From assembly GCA_019746135.1 (NCBI GenBank), contig JAIESI010000044.1:1-48261 (forward strand): a stretch of DNA of 48,261 bases, read 5' to 3'. This document shows positions 41,531-48,261 of this stretch, in pieces. Numbering within the stretch: position 1 is the first letter of the stretch; the number at the start of each line of letters is the position of its first letter. The stretch is from Xanthobacteraceae bacterium (lineage in GTDB: Bacteria > Pseudomonadota > Alphaproteobacteria > Rhizobiales > Xanthobacteraceae). The notes beneath the pieces were generated by a model. It was not told where the DNA came from and searched no databases. It saw only the letters and a list, made by a program, of their open reading frames with translations. The position numbers and the translations under genes were made by a program.

Positions 41531-42205
41531 ATGGCGGAGACCGCAACCCTCACCAGCCGCAGCTTGCGGACGCCGAAAGCCGCCGCGCTCGCCGGCATCA
41601 TATTTTCGATCCTTCTGGTGGCGGCGCTTGGCCTGTTTCGTCTTTCGGTTCCCGCCGATCCGCTGGATACGGGCGCATGGCTCGCGAAAAGCTCGGGCAT
41701 TGTTGCACTTGCCCTCAACCTGATGCCGTTCGCAGGGGTCGCCTTTCTCTGGTTCATCGGCGTGCTCCGTGACCGGCTTGGCCCGCAGGAGGACCGCTTC
41801 TTTGCGACCGTGTTCTTTGGCAGCGCCTTGCTGTTTCTGGCGATGCTGTTTGCATCCGCCGCGGTGATCGGCGCCATCGTGATCGTCCACACCGCCGAGC
41901 CCGACGCCATGGCCAGTTCGACGACGCTGCATCTGGCCAGAGCGCTCGCCTACAACCTTGCAAACGTCTACGCCCTCAAGATGGCCGGCGTGTTCATGAT
42001 TTCAACTTCGATGGTGATATTTCGCACGCGGGTCGTGCCCCGCTGGATCGCAATCGTGGGACTGGTTCTGGCGCTGATTCTTCTGCTCGGCAGCTATTAC
42101 ATCAGCTGGGCTTTCCTCGTCCTGCCGATCTGGGTGCTGCTGATCAGCAGTCACATCCTGATCGAAAACTTTGGCTCAGGTGACGATCAAATGTCGGGAA
42201 AATAG
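41531..42205 (+). CDS. Conserved-looking inner-membrane protein of unknown function
   Basis: A 224-residue hydrophobic protein with about six membrane segments (near 18-38, 58-77, 92-118, 142-160, 168-186, 190-210). AMASSTTLHLARALAYNLANVYALKMAGVFMISTSMVIFRTRVVPRWIAIVGLVLALILLLGSYY is the most motif-like stretch. It follows the formate channel by 15 bases, so it belongs to the PFL operon. I do not recognise a family. A role in the same fermentation context is inferred from position only. Confidence 0.7.
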   Translation: MAETATLTSRSLRTPKAAALAGIIFSILLVAALGLFRLSVPADPLDTGAWLAKSSGIVALALNLMPFAGVAFLWFIGVLRDRLGPQEDRFFATVFFGSALLFLAMLFASAAVIGAIVIVHTAEPDAMASSTTLHLARALAYNLANVYALKMAGVFMISTSMVIFRTRVVPRWIAIVGLVLALILLLGSYYISWAFLVLPIWVLLISSHILIENFGSGDDQMSGK

Positions 42206-42346
42206 CGCAAAATCGGGTCGTCCCTCGGCGCTCCGCAGGCAGCCCTCATGGCTCCGATATACTTTGGTACAAGCAGGTCCGCCCTTGGTGCAATATCGGC
42301 GATCGGATCGCGCACGTTAGATTTTGTCGGGCGACATAATTCACCC

Positions 42347-42360
42347 ATTGATCGATCAAT
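42347..42360. promoter_or_regulatory. Perfect 14-bp palindrome upstream of the porin
   Basis: ATTGATCGATCAAT is self-complementary and ends 18 bases before the porin ATG, next to the GGGGGGAC ribosome site. Its spacing (TTGA-N4-TCAA) differs from the FNR/FixK box (N6). It may be an operator or fold in the leader RNA. Confidence 0.4.
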
Positions 42361-42378
42361 TTTTTGGGGGGACTGAAC

Positions 42379-43044
42379 ATGCGAAAGATCCTGATCGCTA
42401 TCGCTGCATCCGGACTGTCCATTGGCATGGCCTCCGCAGCAGACCTGCCGGTGCGTGCGCCCGCTTATGTGCCCGCGCCTGCGCCGGTCTTATGGTGGAA
42501 TGGCGGCTACGTCGGCGCCAACGTGGGATACGGATGGTCGACCGTCAGCGCCACTTATCTCGGCGCAACCGGGTCCGAGAACTTCAACGGCGTCCTTGGT
42601 GGCGGCCAGATCGGCTACAATTGGCAGTGGGCTTCGTCTCCGCTGGTGCTGGGCATCGAAGCCGACTTCCAGGGCACGGACCAGCGCAACGACTATCTGG
42701 TTGGCGGCGTCTCGGCTTCGGCCGGACTTGATTGGTTCGGCACGGTGCGCGGGCGCATCGGCTACGCGCCGGGGCCGTGGATGGCCTATTTCACCGGCGG
42801 CTGGGCGTATGGCCGGTTTTCCGCGGACGCGACGGCCGGCGGCGTGACCGTCAGCGCGTCCGACAACCGCTCCGGATGGACCGTCGGCGGCGGCCTGGAA
42901 TACAAATTCACTCGGAATTGGAGTGCCAAGGTCGAGTATCTCTACATCAAGGCGGGTTCGGTGGACGGCGTGGCATTTGGCGCGCCCTTCTCGGTCGATT
43001 TCAAGAACAACATCGCCCGGTTTGGCGTGAACTATCACTTCTAA
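42379..43044 (+). CDS. Small outer-membrane beta-barrel protein (Omp25/OmpA-like)
   Basis: A 221-residue porin-like protein. The signal peptide MRKILIAIAASGLSIGMASA is followed by a rhizobial-style ADLPVRAPAYVPAPAPVLWWNGGYVGANVGYG. Alternating barrel strands follow (GGGQIGYNWQW, LVLGIEADFQGTD, FGTVRGRIGYAPGPWMAYFTGGWAYGRF, WTVGGGLEYKFTRNWSAKVEYLYIKAG), and the chain ends ARFGVNYHF with the terminal Phe needed for outer-membrane insertion. It probably belongs to the OMP_b-brl / Omp31 group. The ATG at 42379 has a strong ribosome site. A clean terminator follows at 43069. Confidence 0.92.
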   Translation: MRKILIAIAASGLSIGMASAADLPVRAPAYVPAPAPVLWWNGGYVGANVGYGWSTVSATYLGATGSENFNGVLGGGQIGYNWQWASSPLVLGIEADFQGTDQRNDYLVGGVSASAGLDWFGTVRGRIGYAPGPWMAYFTGGWAYGRFSADATAGGVTVSASDNRSGWTVGGGLEYKFTRNWSAKVEYLYIKAGSVDGVAFGAPFSVDFKNNIARFGVNYHF

Positions 43045-43068
43045 TCCTCCGTGACGCGACAACTGCTG

Positions 43069-43099
43069 ACGGCTCCATTCCGGAGCCGTTTCTTTTTTT
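43069..43099 (+). terminator. Intrinsic terminator of the porin gene
   Basis: ACGGCTCC (43069-43076) pairs with GGAGCCGT (43082-43089) around ATTCC, followed by TTTCTTTTTTT. A standard rho-independent terminator, 25 bases after the porin stop. Confidence 0.93.
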
Positions 43100-43182
43100 G
43101 AAAAGCAAGCTTGTCAAAGACGCTATGCTCCAGGATCCGGTGCGCGTCGTCTCGCAACGTGGGAGATGCAGGAGATGAGCCC

Positions 43183-44472
43183 TTGCCATCCGCGGGAACG
43201 GACATAGCGCCGACGCTCGCGCGTGGTGATGACGCCGCGCCGCACGTCCTCCTCGACCGGCTTGAAGTCCTGCTTTGGTTCGGCGGGTTGATGCTGCGGT
43301 CCGGCAACACCGCATTCCGGACGCGAGAATGGATGGAGGTGCTCGGCCGGAAGCTCGGTTTCGATCAGCTTTCCGTCGGCATCACGCTCGACAGCATCGT
43401 CGTGACCGGCCGCCGCGGCACCCTGACCACGACACTGGTCCGGGAGATCGGCCCGCCCGGCGTTGACGCGGCGCGCATCGGCGCGCTCGAGAACCTCGCG
43501 GTAAAAGCAGAGCCGGGATTGGCACCCAAAGCGATAGCGACCAGCCTCGCGGAAATCGAATCGAGGCCGCCGCTTTACGGAATTTGGCGGATCGGCGCGG
43601 CAGTCGGACCGGCCTGCGGCGGCTTCGCATTCCTCAATGGCTGCGGGCTGCCCGAAATCATCGCGGCGACCCTCGGCGGAGGGATCGGCCAATCGGCGCG
43701 CCTGCTGCTGGCGCGGCGACGGCTCAACCAACATTTCATAGCGGCGGTGTGCGCCGTGATCGCCACGGCCGGTTATCTGCTGGTGGCGGCCGTCATCGCC
43801 AGGCTTGGCTTCGGCACCGCCAACCATCCCGGAGGGCTCATTTCGTCGATCCTGTTTCTCGCGCCCGGGTTTCCGCTGGTGGCCGCGCAACTGGACCTCG
43901 TGCAGTACCAGACCGCTGCCGCGCTGACGCGTCTCGTCTACGGCGTGATGCTTTTCCTTGCGGCGACTTTTGGGCTCAGCATCGTCATCGGCATAACCGG
44001 GACCAGCATCGCGCAACTGCCCGGCATCGAGCTCGCCTATCCGCTCAAGCTGCTGCTGCGGGCTGTTGCGAGCTTCGTGGGCGGCTGCGCGTTCGCCATG
44101 GCCTTCAACTGCCCGAGCCGGTCGGTCTGGTCGGTTGGCATCATGGCCGCCCTCGCCAACGTAATGCGGCTTGGACTGCATGACGCCGGGATGATGCTGG
44201 CGCCGGCGACGTTTTTCGGCGCGCTGGCGGTGGGGCTGATGGCGTCGCTGGTTCACCGCAGGCTCAACGTGCCGAGGATCACGCTGACGGTGCCTGGAAT
44301 CATCATCATGGTCCCCGGCGTCTTTGCATTCGAGATGATCGTTTTCTTCAATCGCGGGCAGATGCTTGAGGCACTCCAGGCTTCCGCCTCCTGCGCTTTC
44401 GTGCTCGGCGCGATGGCCATGGGATTGGCGGCGGCGCGCCTTGCAGGCGCAAAACCGCGGGCGAGCCTATAA
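43183..44472 (+). CDS. ThrE-like threonine/serine exporter family protein
   Basis: Inner-membrane protein of about 429 residues. The N-terminal soluble part (LLWFGGLMLRSGNTAFRTREWMEVLGRKLGFDQLSVGITLDSIVVT) and then about ten membrane segments match the ThrE/DUF1212 (YjjP) plus ThrE_2 (YjjB) fold in one chain. Further recognisable segments are GCAFAMAFNCPSRS, LTVPGIIIMVPGVFAFEMIVFFNRG and FGALAVGLMASLVHRRLNVPR. The start is unclear: TTG at 43183 has AGGAGA with good spacing, and no in-frame ATG lies near the beginning. It may export amino acids or succinate-like acids. It converges with the GNAT gene, two bases apart. Confidence 0.85.
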   Translation: MPSAGTDIAPTLARGDDAAPHVLLDRLEVLLWFGGLMLRSGNTAFRTREWMEVLGRKLGFDQLSVGITLDSIVVTGRRGTLTTTLVREIGPPGVDAARIGALENLAVKAEPGLAPKAIATSLAEIESRPPLYGIWRIGAAVGPACGGFAFLNGCGLPEIIAATLGGGIGQSARLLLARRRLNQHFIAAVCAVIATAGYLLVAAVIARLGFGTANHPGGLISSILFLAPGFPLVAAQLDLVQYQTAAALTRLVYGVMLFLAATFGLSIVIGITGTSIAQLPGIELAYPLKLLLRAVASFVGGCAFAMAFNCPSRSVWSVGIMAALANVMRLGLHDAGMMLAPATFFGALAVGLMASLVHRRLNVPRITLTVPGIIIMVPGVFAFEMIVFFNRGQMLEALQASASCAFVLGAMAMGLAAARLAGAKPRASL

Positions 44473-44474
44473 GG

Positions 44475-44996
44475 TCAGCGGAGCCGCATGGTGATGTGCA
44501 CCACGTCAGGCTCCGCGGCGACGCTGACCGGCAGGCCGCTCTTCTGAAAGAGATGCAGCATTGGTTTGTTCTCCGGCAGAACCTCCGCAATCAGCTCATG
44601 GAGGCCTGCTTCGCGCGCGACGATCGCAAGGTGCCGCACAAGCGCCGCTCCGATTCCCAGGCCCTGAAACCTGTCGACGACGGTAAAGGCGACCTCGGCT
44701 TTACCCGGCTCCACGCCGACATAGCGCCCGGCACCGACGATGAGCTTGTGTCCGGCTTCTTCGGTGAGCGCGACGAGAGCCACGTGCTTGTCGAAATCGA
44801 CATTCAGAAAGAATTCGCGCTCCTTCTCGGAAAATTCGCGCTTGAGCGTGAAGAAACGAAGGTAGCGGGACCTCGGGCCGACCTCGCCGGCCGCGGCTAC
44901 AAATGCCGGCCGATCCTCCGGCTTGAAGGCGCGGATTTCGATTTGCCGCCCGTCGCGCAGCAGTTCAACTGCCGAATATTGGGCTGCTTTGGACAT
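44475..44996 (-). CDS. GNAT family N-acetyltransferase
   Basis: A 173-residue acetyltransferase with the acetyl-CoA pyrophosphate-binding loop QGLGIGAALVRHLAIVARE (R/QxxGxG/A) and the beta-strand 4 pattern VAFTVVDRF. ELIAEVLPENKPMLHLFQKSGL is the typical C-terminal part (AEVLPENxxM) of the family of acetyltransferases often fused to acyl-CoA ligases; here it stands alone. The ATG at 44996 was chosen over one 15 codons upstream because the family begins near it. The target protein or metabolite is unknown. Confidence 0.88.
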   Translation of the reverse strand: MSKAAQYSAVELLRDGRQIEIRAFKPEDRPAFVAAAGEVGPRSRYLRFFTLKREFSEKEREFFLNVDFDKHVALVALTEEAGHKLIVGAGRYVGVEPGKAEVAFTVVDRFQGLGIGAALVRHLAIVAREAGLHELIAEVLPENKPMLHLFQKSGLPVSVAAEPDVVHITMRLR

Positions 44997-45111
44997 CCAA
45001 GTCGCCCCACAACATCGCGATTGTGGAATCCTATCCACCACCCGCCGGTCGTTGTCCAGCGAGTGTGGCGCGGATCGGTCGAGCGAACTTCAAGCGCCGG
45101 TCGGTGTTCTA

Positions 45112-45160
45112 GAGCATGATCCCGAAAAGTGTGAAGCGGTTTTCGGAAAAGATCATGCTC
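45112..45160. repeat. Dispersed palindromic element of rhizobial type
   Basis: GAGCATGATC (45112-45121) and GATCATGCTC (45151-45160) are exact complements bounding a 49-base unit with inner CCGAAAA/TTTTCGG. This GAGCATGATC...CCGAAAA pattern is a familiar intergenic palindrome of Bradyrhizobium and relatives. It lies between the GNAT and VOC genes, which are both on the minus strand. Confidence 0.75.
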
Positions 45161-45171
45161 AAACAAGAAGC

Positions 45172-45212
45172 TAAAGCGGGATGACGATTCGAAGAAAAGT
45201 CATCCCGCTTTA
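45172..45212 (-). repeat. Second palindromic element overlapping the VOC stop codon
   Basis: TAAAGCGGGATGAC (45172-45185) and GTCATCCCGCTTTA (45199-45212) form a perfect 14-bp stem with a 13-base loop. The outer TTTA includes the TAA stop of the VOC dioxygenase gene (45210-45212). It could end transcription, but no T-run follows, and AAAGCGGGATGA is itself a common rhizobial repeat sequence. Confidence 0.7.
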
Positions 45213-46097
45213 GTCCCGCTGGCGCAGATGTTCCGGCGTGGGCGGCGGGCCCCACACATCGCTCGGACCGTGCCACACCTTCGGTTTTTGCGGGCGGTCG
45301 CGATGCCAGGGCCGCGGCTCGAAATAGCCCAGCTCCTCGTCCAGCATCTTGTCGAGTTCGGTGAACAGCTCGATGATCTGGTCGTCCGGATTTCGATGAT
45401 ACGTGTAGATGTTGTGTCCTGGGCCGTGACGTCCGGGCCCCCAGGTCAGCTTGATGTTCCTGCCGCCGAGGAAATCGCACGCCGAGAAAATCTGCGCTGC
45501 ATCCTTCAGCTCGAAGGCGATGTGATGCATGATCGTGCGCTTGCCGCGCACAAAGTTGATGGTGTGGTGGTCCGGCCCGCATCGCATGAAGACGAACCAG
45601 TCCTCGATCCAGTCCGAGGTGCGGAAGCCGAGCACCTTCGCGTAGAAGGCCTCATATTTTTTCGGATCGTCGACGCAGAACGCGAGATGGCCGAGCTTGA
45701 GCGGGCCTATTCCCTTGACCTCGGCGTTCTTGCCGATCGGCGTTTGCCCGGCGAACACTTCGAGCACAGTGCCTTTGGGGTCCTCAAAGCTGACCTGACG
45801 CGGGATTCCAGGCGCAACGTCGCTGCTCTCCTTGACCTTGATGCCTTCGGCCTCCAGCCCCTTGCGGACGTCGGCAAAGTCGGTCGCCGGGTCGACTTGA
45901 AAGGCGATGCGCGCACATTTTGACTCGTTGCCCCTGTCCAGCCGGATCGCCAGATCGCCGACCTTGGTGGCGAGGAAGACGGTGCCGTTCTCGCGGCCGG
46001 TCTCCTGCAGGCCGCAGACCTGGGTGAAATAGTCGACCTGCCGCTGCACATCCGGTGTCTCGAACGTGGCGTGGCTCAGACGTTTCACTTTGATCAT
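45210..46097 (-). CDS. VOC-family extradiol-type dioxygenase
   Basis: A 295-residue protein of two vicinal-oxygen-chelate domains (about 3-117 and 133-250), as in type I extradiol dioxygenases. Probable iron ligands are H137 in LGHLAFCV, H192 in MHHIAFEL and E243 in QIIELF. The N-terminal module has the same fold but without ligands, as expected. Conserved TINFVRGKRTIMHH and WGPGRHGPGHNIYTYHRNPDDQIIELF stretches match the family of catechol 2,3-dioxygenase and 2,3-dihydroxybiphenyl dioxygenase. The C-terminal tail is proline-rich. The ring substrate is unknown. tRNA-Ser lies 127 bases upstream. Confidence 0.9.
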   Translation of the reverse strand: MIKVKRLSHATFETPDVQRQVDYFTQVCGLQETGRENGTVFLATKVGDLAIRLDRGNESKCARIAFQVDPATDFADVRKGLEAEGIKVKESSDVAPGIPRQVSFEDPKGTVLEVFAGQTPIGKNAEVKGIGPLKLGHLAFCVDDPKKYEAFYAKVLGFRTSDWIEDWFVFMRCGPDHHTINFVRGKRTIMHHIAFELKDAAQIFSACDFLGGRNIKLTWGPGRHGPGHNIYTYHRNPDDQIIELFTELDKMLDEELGYFEPRPWHRDRPQKPKVWHGPSDVWGPPPTPEHLRQRD

Positions 46098-46224
46098 GGT
46101 TGTCTCGGTTCTGCGGGACCCCGCCGCCGGCCAGCCGGTACCCAGGTCCGACGGAAAACCGCGCCAGGCCAGCGGTCAAAACGCAGCAGCGCCGGGCGAT
46201 AGAGAAATCCGTCGTTGAAGGGAC

Positions 46225-46314
46225 TGGCGGAGAGGGAGGGATTCGAACCCCCGATACGGTTGCCCGTATGCCGCATTTCGAGTGCGGTGCATTCAACCAC
46301 TCTGCCACCTCTCC
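46225..46314 (-). tRNA. tRNA-Ser (anticodon CGA)
   Basis: A 90-base class II tRNA. The acceptor GGAGAGG pairs with CCTCTCC, followed by the discriminator G and an encoded CCA. The anticodon stem is CCGCA/TGCGG with loop CTCGAAA (anticodon CGA at 46280-46278), reading UCG. A long variable arm (GGCATACGGGCAACCGTATC region) and a T-arm with GGTTCGAATCC are present. No integrase or duplicated 3' end flanks it, so there is no sign of a genomic island attached here. Confidence 0.95.
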
Positions 46315-46450
46315 GGAGCCAGACTTGGGCGTTGAATAGCGCGGCTTATCTATCGAAAGCCGCCGGGGCAAACAAGAGCGCGGACGGCGCCTATTCAGGC
46401 GTCACCGGGGCGAAAACCTGCGTCAACGGCATAAAAGCCCGCTGCGGCGC

Positions 46451-47437
46451 CTACTGCGAGCCGGCGAGCCCCGCCCGTTTCACGATCTCGCCCCAAAGCG
46501 CGATTTCCGAGCGCACAAAGCCCGGCAGCGCCTCCGGCGGCGGTGACTGGACCGGAACGAGGCCGAGCTTGACGAACTCTCGCCGCACCTCGGGCTCGGC
46601 GATCACCGCGCTCACCGTGCGGTGCAGCTTGCCGACGATGTCCGGGGGTGTACCGATGGGGGCCACGAGCATGAACCAGGACACGGCGTCGAACCTCTTG
46701 AGCCCGATCTCGGCGAGCGGCGGCACGTCGGGGATCGCCTCGATGCGCTCGGCCGTGGTGACGCCGAGCATGCGGAGCTTGCCCGCCTGCGCCAGCGGCA
46801 CCGCGAACGACACCGGGCTGAACATGAACGGGATGTGCCCGCCGGCGACGTCGCCGATCGCGGGCTGCATGCCCTTGTAGGGCACGTGCGTCATCGGCAC
46901 GCCGAGCGCCGCCGAAAGCTCGACGCCGCTCAGGTGCTGCGCCGTGCCCGCACCGGCCGAGCCGTAGCTCAGGCCGCCGGGCGTCGATTTCGCAAGCTGC
47001 GCCAGATCGGCGAGCGAGTGCACCGGCAGGCCTGCGTTCACCACCAGCACCTCGGGCACCCGCGCGATCACCGCGACCGGCGCGAAGTCCCTGGTCGGGT
47101 CGTAAGGCAGGCTCTTGTGCATGCTGACATTGGTGGCGAGCCCGCTGGTGTTGGCGATCATCAGCGTATAGCCGTCGTGCGGCGAGCGGATCACATAGAG
47201 CGCGCCGACGATCGAGCTCGCGCCCGGCTTGTTCTCGACGACGAAGGTCTTGCCGAAGCGCTGCTCGAGTCTGGTGCCGATCAGCCGCGCGAACAGGCTG
47301 TAGAGCCCGCCGGGCGCGGCCGGGGCGACGATCGTCACCGTACGGTTCGGATAGTCCTGCGCCTGGGCGACGGCCGGCACCGCGGCAAAGGCCAGCATCG
47401 CCGGGGCCGCCATCGTCAATATCGCCCACGCTTTCAT
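46451..47437 (-). CDS. Tripartite tricarboxylate transporter binding protein (Bug/TctC family)
   Basis: Solute receptor of 328 residues with signal peptide MKAWAILTMAAPAMLAFAAVPAVAQ. Bug motifs: YPNRTVTIVAPAAPGGLYSLFARLIG, VVENKPGASSIVG, PHDGYTLMIA, THVPYKGMQPAIGDVAGGHIPF. PGGLYS replaces PGGxxD. The ATG at 47437 has GAGGGG upstream. It lies 17 bases after the stop of another Bug gene on the same strand, so the two are a tandem pair, probably by duplication. The ligands may differ because the loop residues differ. Confidence 0.93.
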   Translation of the reverse strand: MKAWAILTMAAPAMLAFAAVPAVAQAQDYPNRTVTIVAPAAPGGLYSLFARLIGTRLEQRFGKTFVVENKPGASSIVGALYVIRSPHDGYTLMIANTSGLATNVSMHKSLPYDPTRDFAPVAVIARVPEVLVVNAGLPVHSLADLAQLAKSTPGGLSYGSAGAGTAQHLSGVELSAALGVPMTHVPYKGMQPAIGDVAGGHIPFMFSPVSFAVPLAQAGKLRMLGVTTAERIEAIPDVPPLAEIGLKRFDAVSWFMLVAPIGTPPDIVGKLHRTVSAVIAEPEVRREFVKLGLVPVQSPPPEALPGFVRSEIALWGEIVKRAGLAGSQ

Positions 47438-47454
47438 TTCCGCCCCTCGCCGCC

Positions 47455-48261
47455 TTATTCGATGCCGGCCGCGCCCGCGGCGCGCACCACCTTGCCCCAA
47501 CGCTCGATCTCGGCACGCACGAACTCGGCAAGCTGCTCCGGCGGGCCGCCGCCGGTCGGCACGAAGCCGCGCTTGTTGAACTCGGCGGCGACGTCCGGCT
47601 CCTTGATGATCGAATCGACCTCAGCATGAAGCCGGTCCACGATCGGCTTCGGCGTGCCGGCGGGCGCGACGAACATATGCCACGAGGCGGCGTCGAAGCC
47701 CGGCATGCCCGCTTCGGCGAGCGGGCGAAGCTCCGGCGCAAAGGCCACGCGCGTGGCGGTGGTGACGCCGAGCGCATTGAGCTTTCCCTGCCGCGTGAGC
47801 TGCACCGCTGACGAGGGATCGACGAACATCAGCGAGACGTGGCCCGCGACCACGTCGTTGAGCGCAGGCGCATTGCCCTTGTAGGGCACATGTGTGAGCT
47901 CGATGCCGAGCATGGTCTTCATCATCTCAGCGAACAGATGCGCCGCGCCGCCAGGGCCGTTGGAGGCGTAGCTCAATCCGCCGGGCTTCGATCTGGCGAG
48001 CGCCGCGAGATCGGCAACCGACTTCACCTGCAGCGACGGATTGACCACCAGCACGAACGGCGTCACCGCGAACTGCGCGATCGGCGCAAGGTCCCTGGTC
48101 GGATCGTAGGCCAGGTTCCAGTGCACGCTGACATTGATCGCCATGGTGGTGCTGGTGGCGTACAGAAAGGTGTAGCCGTCGGCCGGCGCGCGCGACGTGT
48201 AGGTCGCGGCGATCGCCGAGCCCGCGCCCGGCCGGTAGTCGAAGATCAGCGGCTGGCCGAG
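47455..48261 (-). CDS. Bug/TctC family binding protein, 5' end cut by window
   Basis: The frame is open to the window edge, with 268 residues visible. It starts in the VVxNRPGA-like loop (LGQPLIFDYRPGAGSAIAAT), continues with RAPADGYTFLYATSTT, and has THVPYKGNAPALNDVVAGHVSLMF and WHMFVAPAGTPKPIVDRL. The signal peptide and first strand lie beyond 48261. It is the upstream member of a tandem pair with the Bug gene at 46451-47437. Similarity between the two is moderate, so the duplication is not recent. Confidence 0.92.
   Translation of the reverse strand, partial: LGQPLIFDYRPGAGSAIAATYTSRAPADGYTFLYATSTTMAINVSVHWNLAYDPTRDLAPIAQFAVTPFVLVVNPSLQVKSVADLAALARSKPGGLSYASNGPGGAAHLFAEMMKTMLGIELTHVPYKGNAPALNDVVAGHVSLMFVDPSSAVQLTRQGKLNALGVTTATRVAFAPELRPLAEAGMPGFDAASWHMFVAPAGTPKPIVDRLHAEVDSIIKEPDVAAEFNKRGFVPTGGGPPEQLAEFVRAEIERWGKVVRAAGAAGIE

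Noticed and set aside
42347..42360. FNR/FixK box upstream of the porin
   Set aside because: The half-sites TTGA and TCAA are spaced by four bases and not six, so it does not fit the consensus; kept only as an unnamed palindrome.
46225..46314. Genomic-island attachment site at tRNA-Ser
   Set aside because: No integrase and no repeated tRNA 3' end was seen on either side within the window.
1..48261. CRISPR array or toxin-antitoxin pair
   Set aside because: No regularly spaced repeats beyond the two 13-bp triplicates, and no paired small genes with recognisable toxin or antitoxin motifs.

Overview
This window looks like chromosomal DNA of a high-GC alphaproteobacterium, most likely Hyphomicrobiales (Bradyrhizobium / Nitrobacteraceae / Xanthobacteraceae type). 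The grounds are a GTTC-N7-GTTC LexA box upstream of dinB, GAGCATGATC-type dispersed palindromes, a rhizobial-style small outer-membrane beta-barrel, and six tripartite-tricarboxylate (Bug/TctC) binding-protein genes with no membrane subunits nearby. The genus is an inference; no rRNA or core marker is present.

Layout. 1-6.6 kb: an uptake and catabolic locus with an NMT1-type binding protein, a TetR regulator, a DapA-like aldolase, an ABC permease and ATPase, and a CrtI-like FAD oxidoreductase. Matching inverted repeats lie upstream of the binding protein/regulator pair and of the DapA-like gene. 6.6-14.4 kb: a methyltransferase, Bug proteins, an RNase Z-like hydrolase, a PrpD / Bug / racemase-fold operon and a small membrane protein. 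14.6-18.2 kb: an orphan molybdopterin subunit and an SOS-type dinB. 18.3-22.2 kb: the most interesting part, described below. 22.4-26.1 kb: a FecR-domain protein with a small upstream ORF, and a CHASE-GGDEF-EAL protein. 26.4-32.5 kb: binding proteins, a flavin monooxygenase, a CAP-domain protein, a DUF4344 protease, and two truncated genes fused at a deletion scar. 32.7-35.1 kb: a CoA-transferase pair plus an N-terminally extended FabI-like reductase. 35.4-42.2 kb: a pyruvate formate-lyase operon (activase, antiporter, formate channel, membrane protein). 42.3-48.3 kb: a porin, a ThrE-like exporter, a GNAT acetyltransferase, dispersed repeats, a VOC dioxygenase, tRNA-Ser(CGA) and two more Bug genes, the last cut by the window edge.

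The candidate new system is a twin graspetide (omega-ester/amide RiPP) locus at 18262-22165. Two divergent ATP-grasp peptide ligases, each with the FLE(V/A)N...G(Q/E)WxW-type signature, are each preceded by their own small precursor-like gene. Both precursors share a leader motif YDxExQ...TRR and end in Thr/Ser plus Asp/Glu tails. One also carries a twin-arginine signal and a four-Cys tail, which suggests cytosolic cross-linking followed by Tat export. Both cassettes have a TTGACA-N18 promoter and a hairpin between precursor and ligase. A YVTN/lactonase beta-propeller gene sits between them. Product and activity are unknown.
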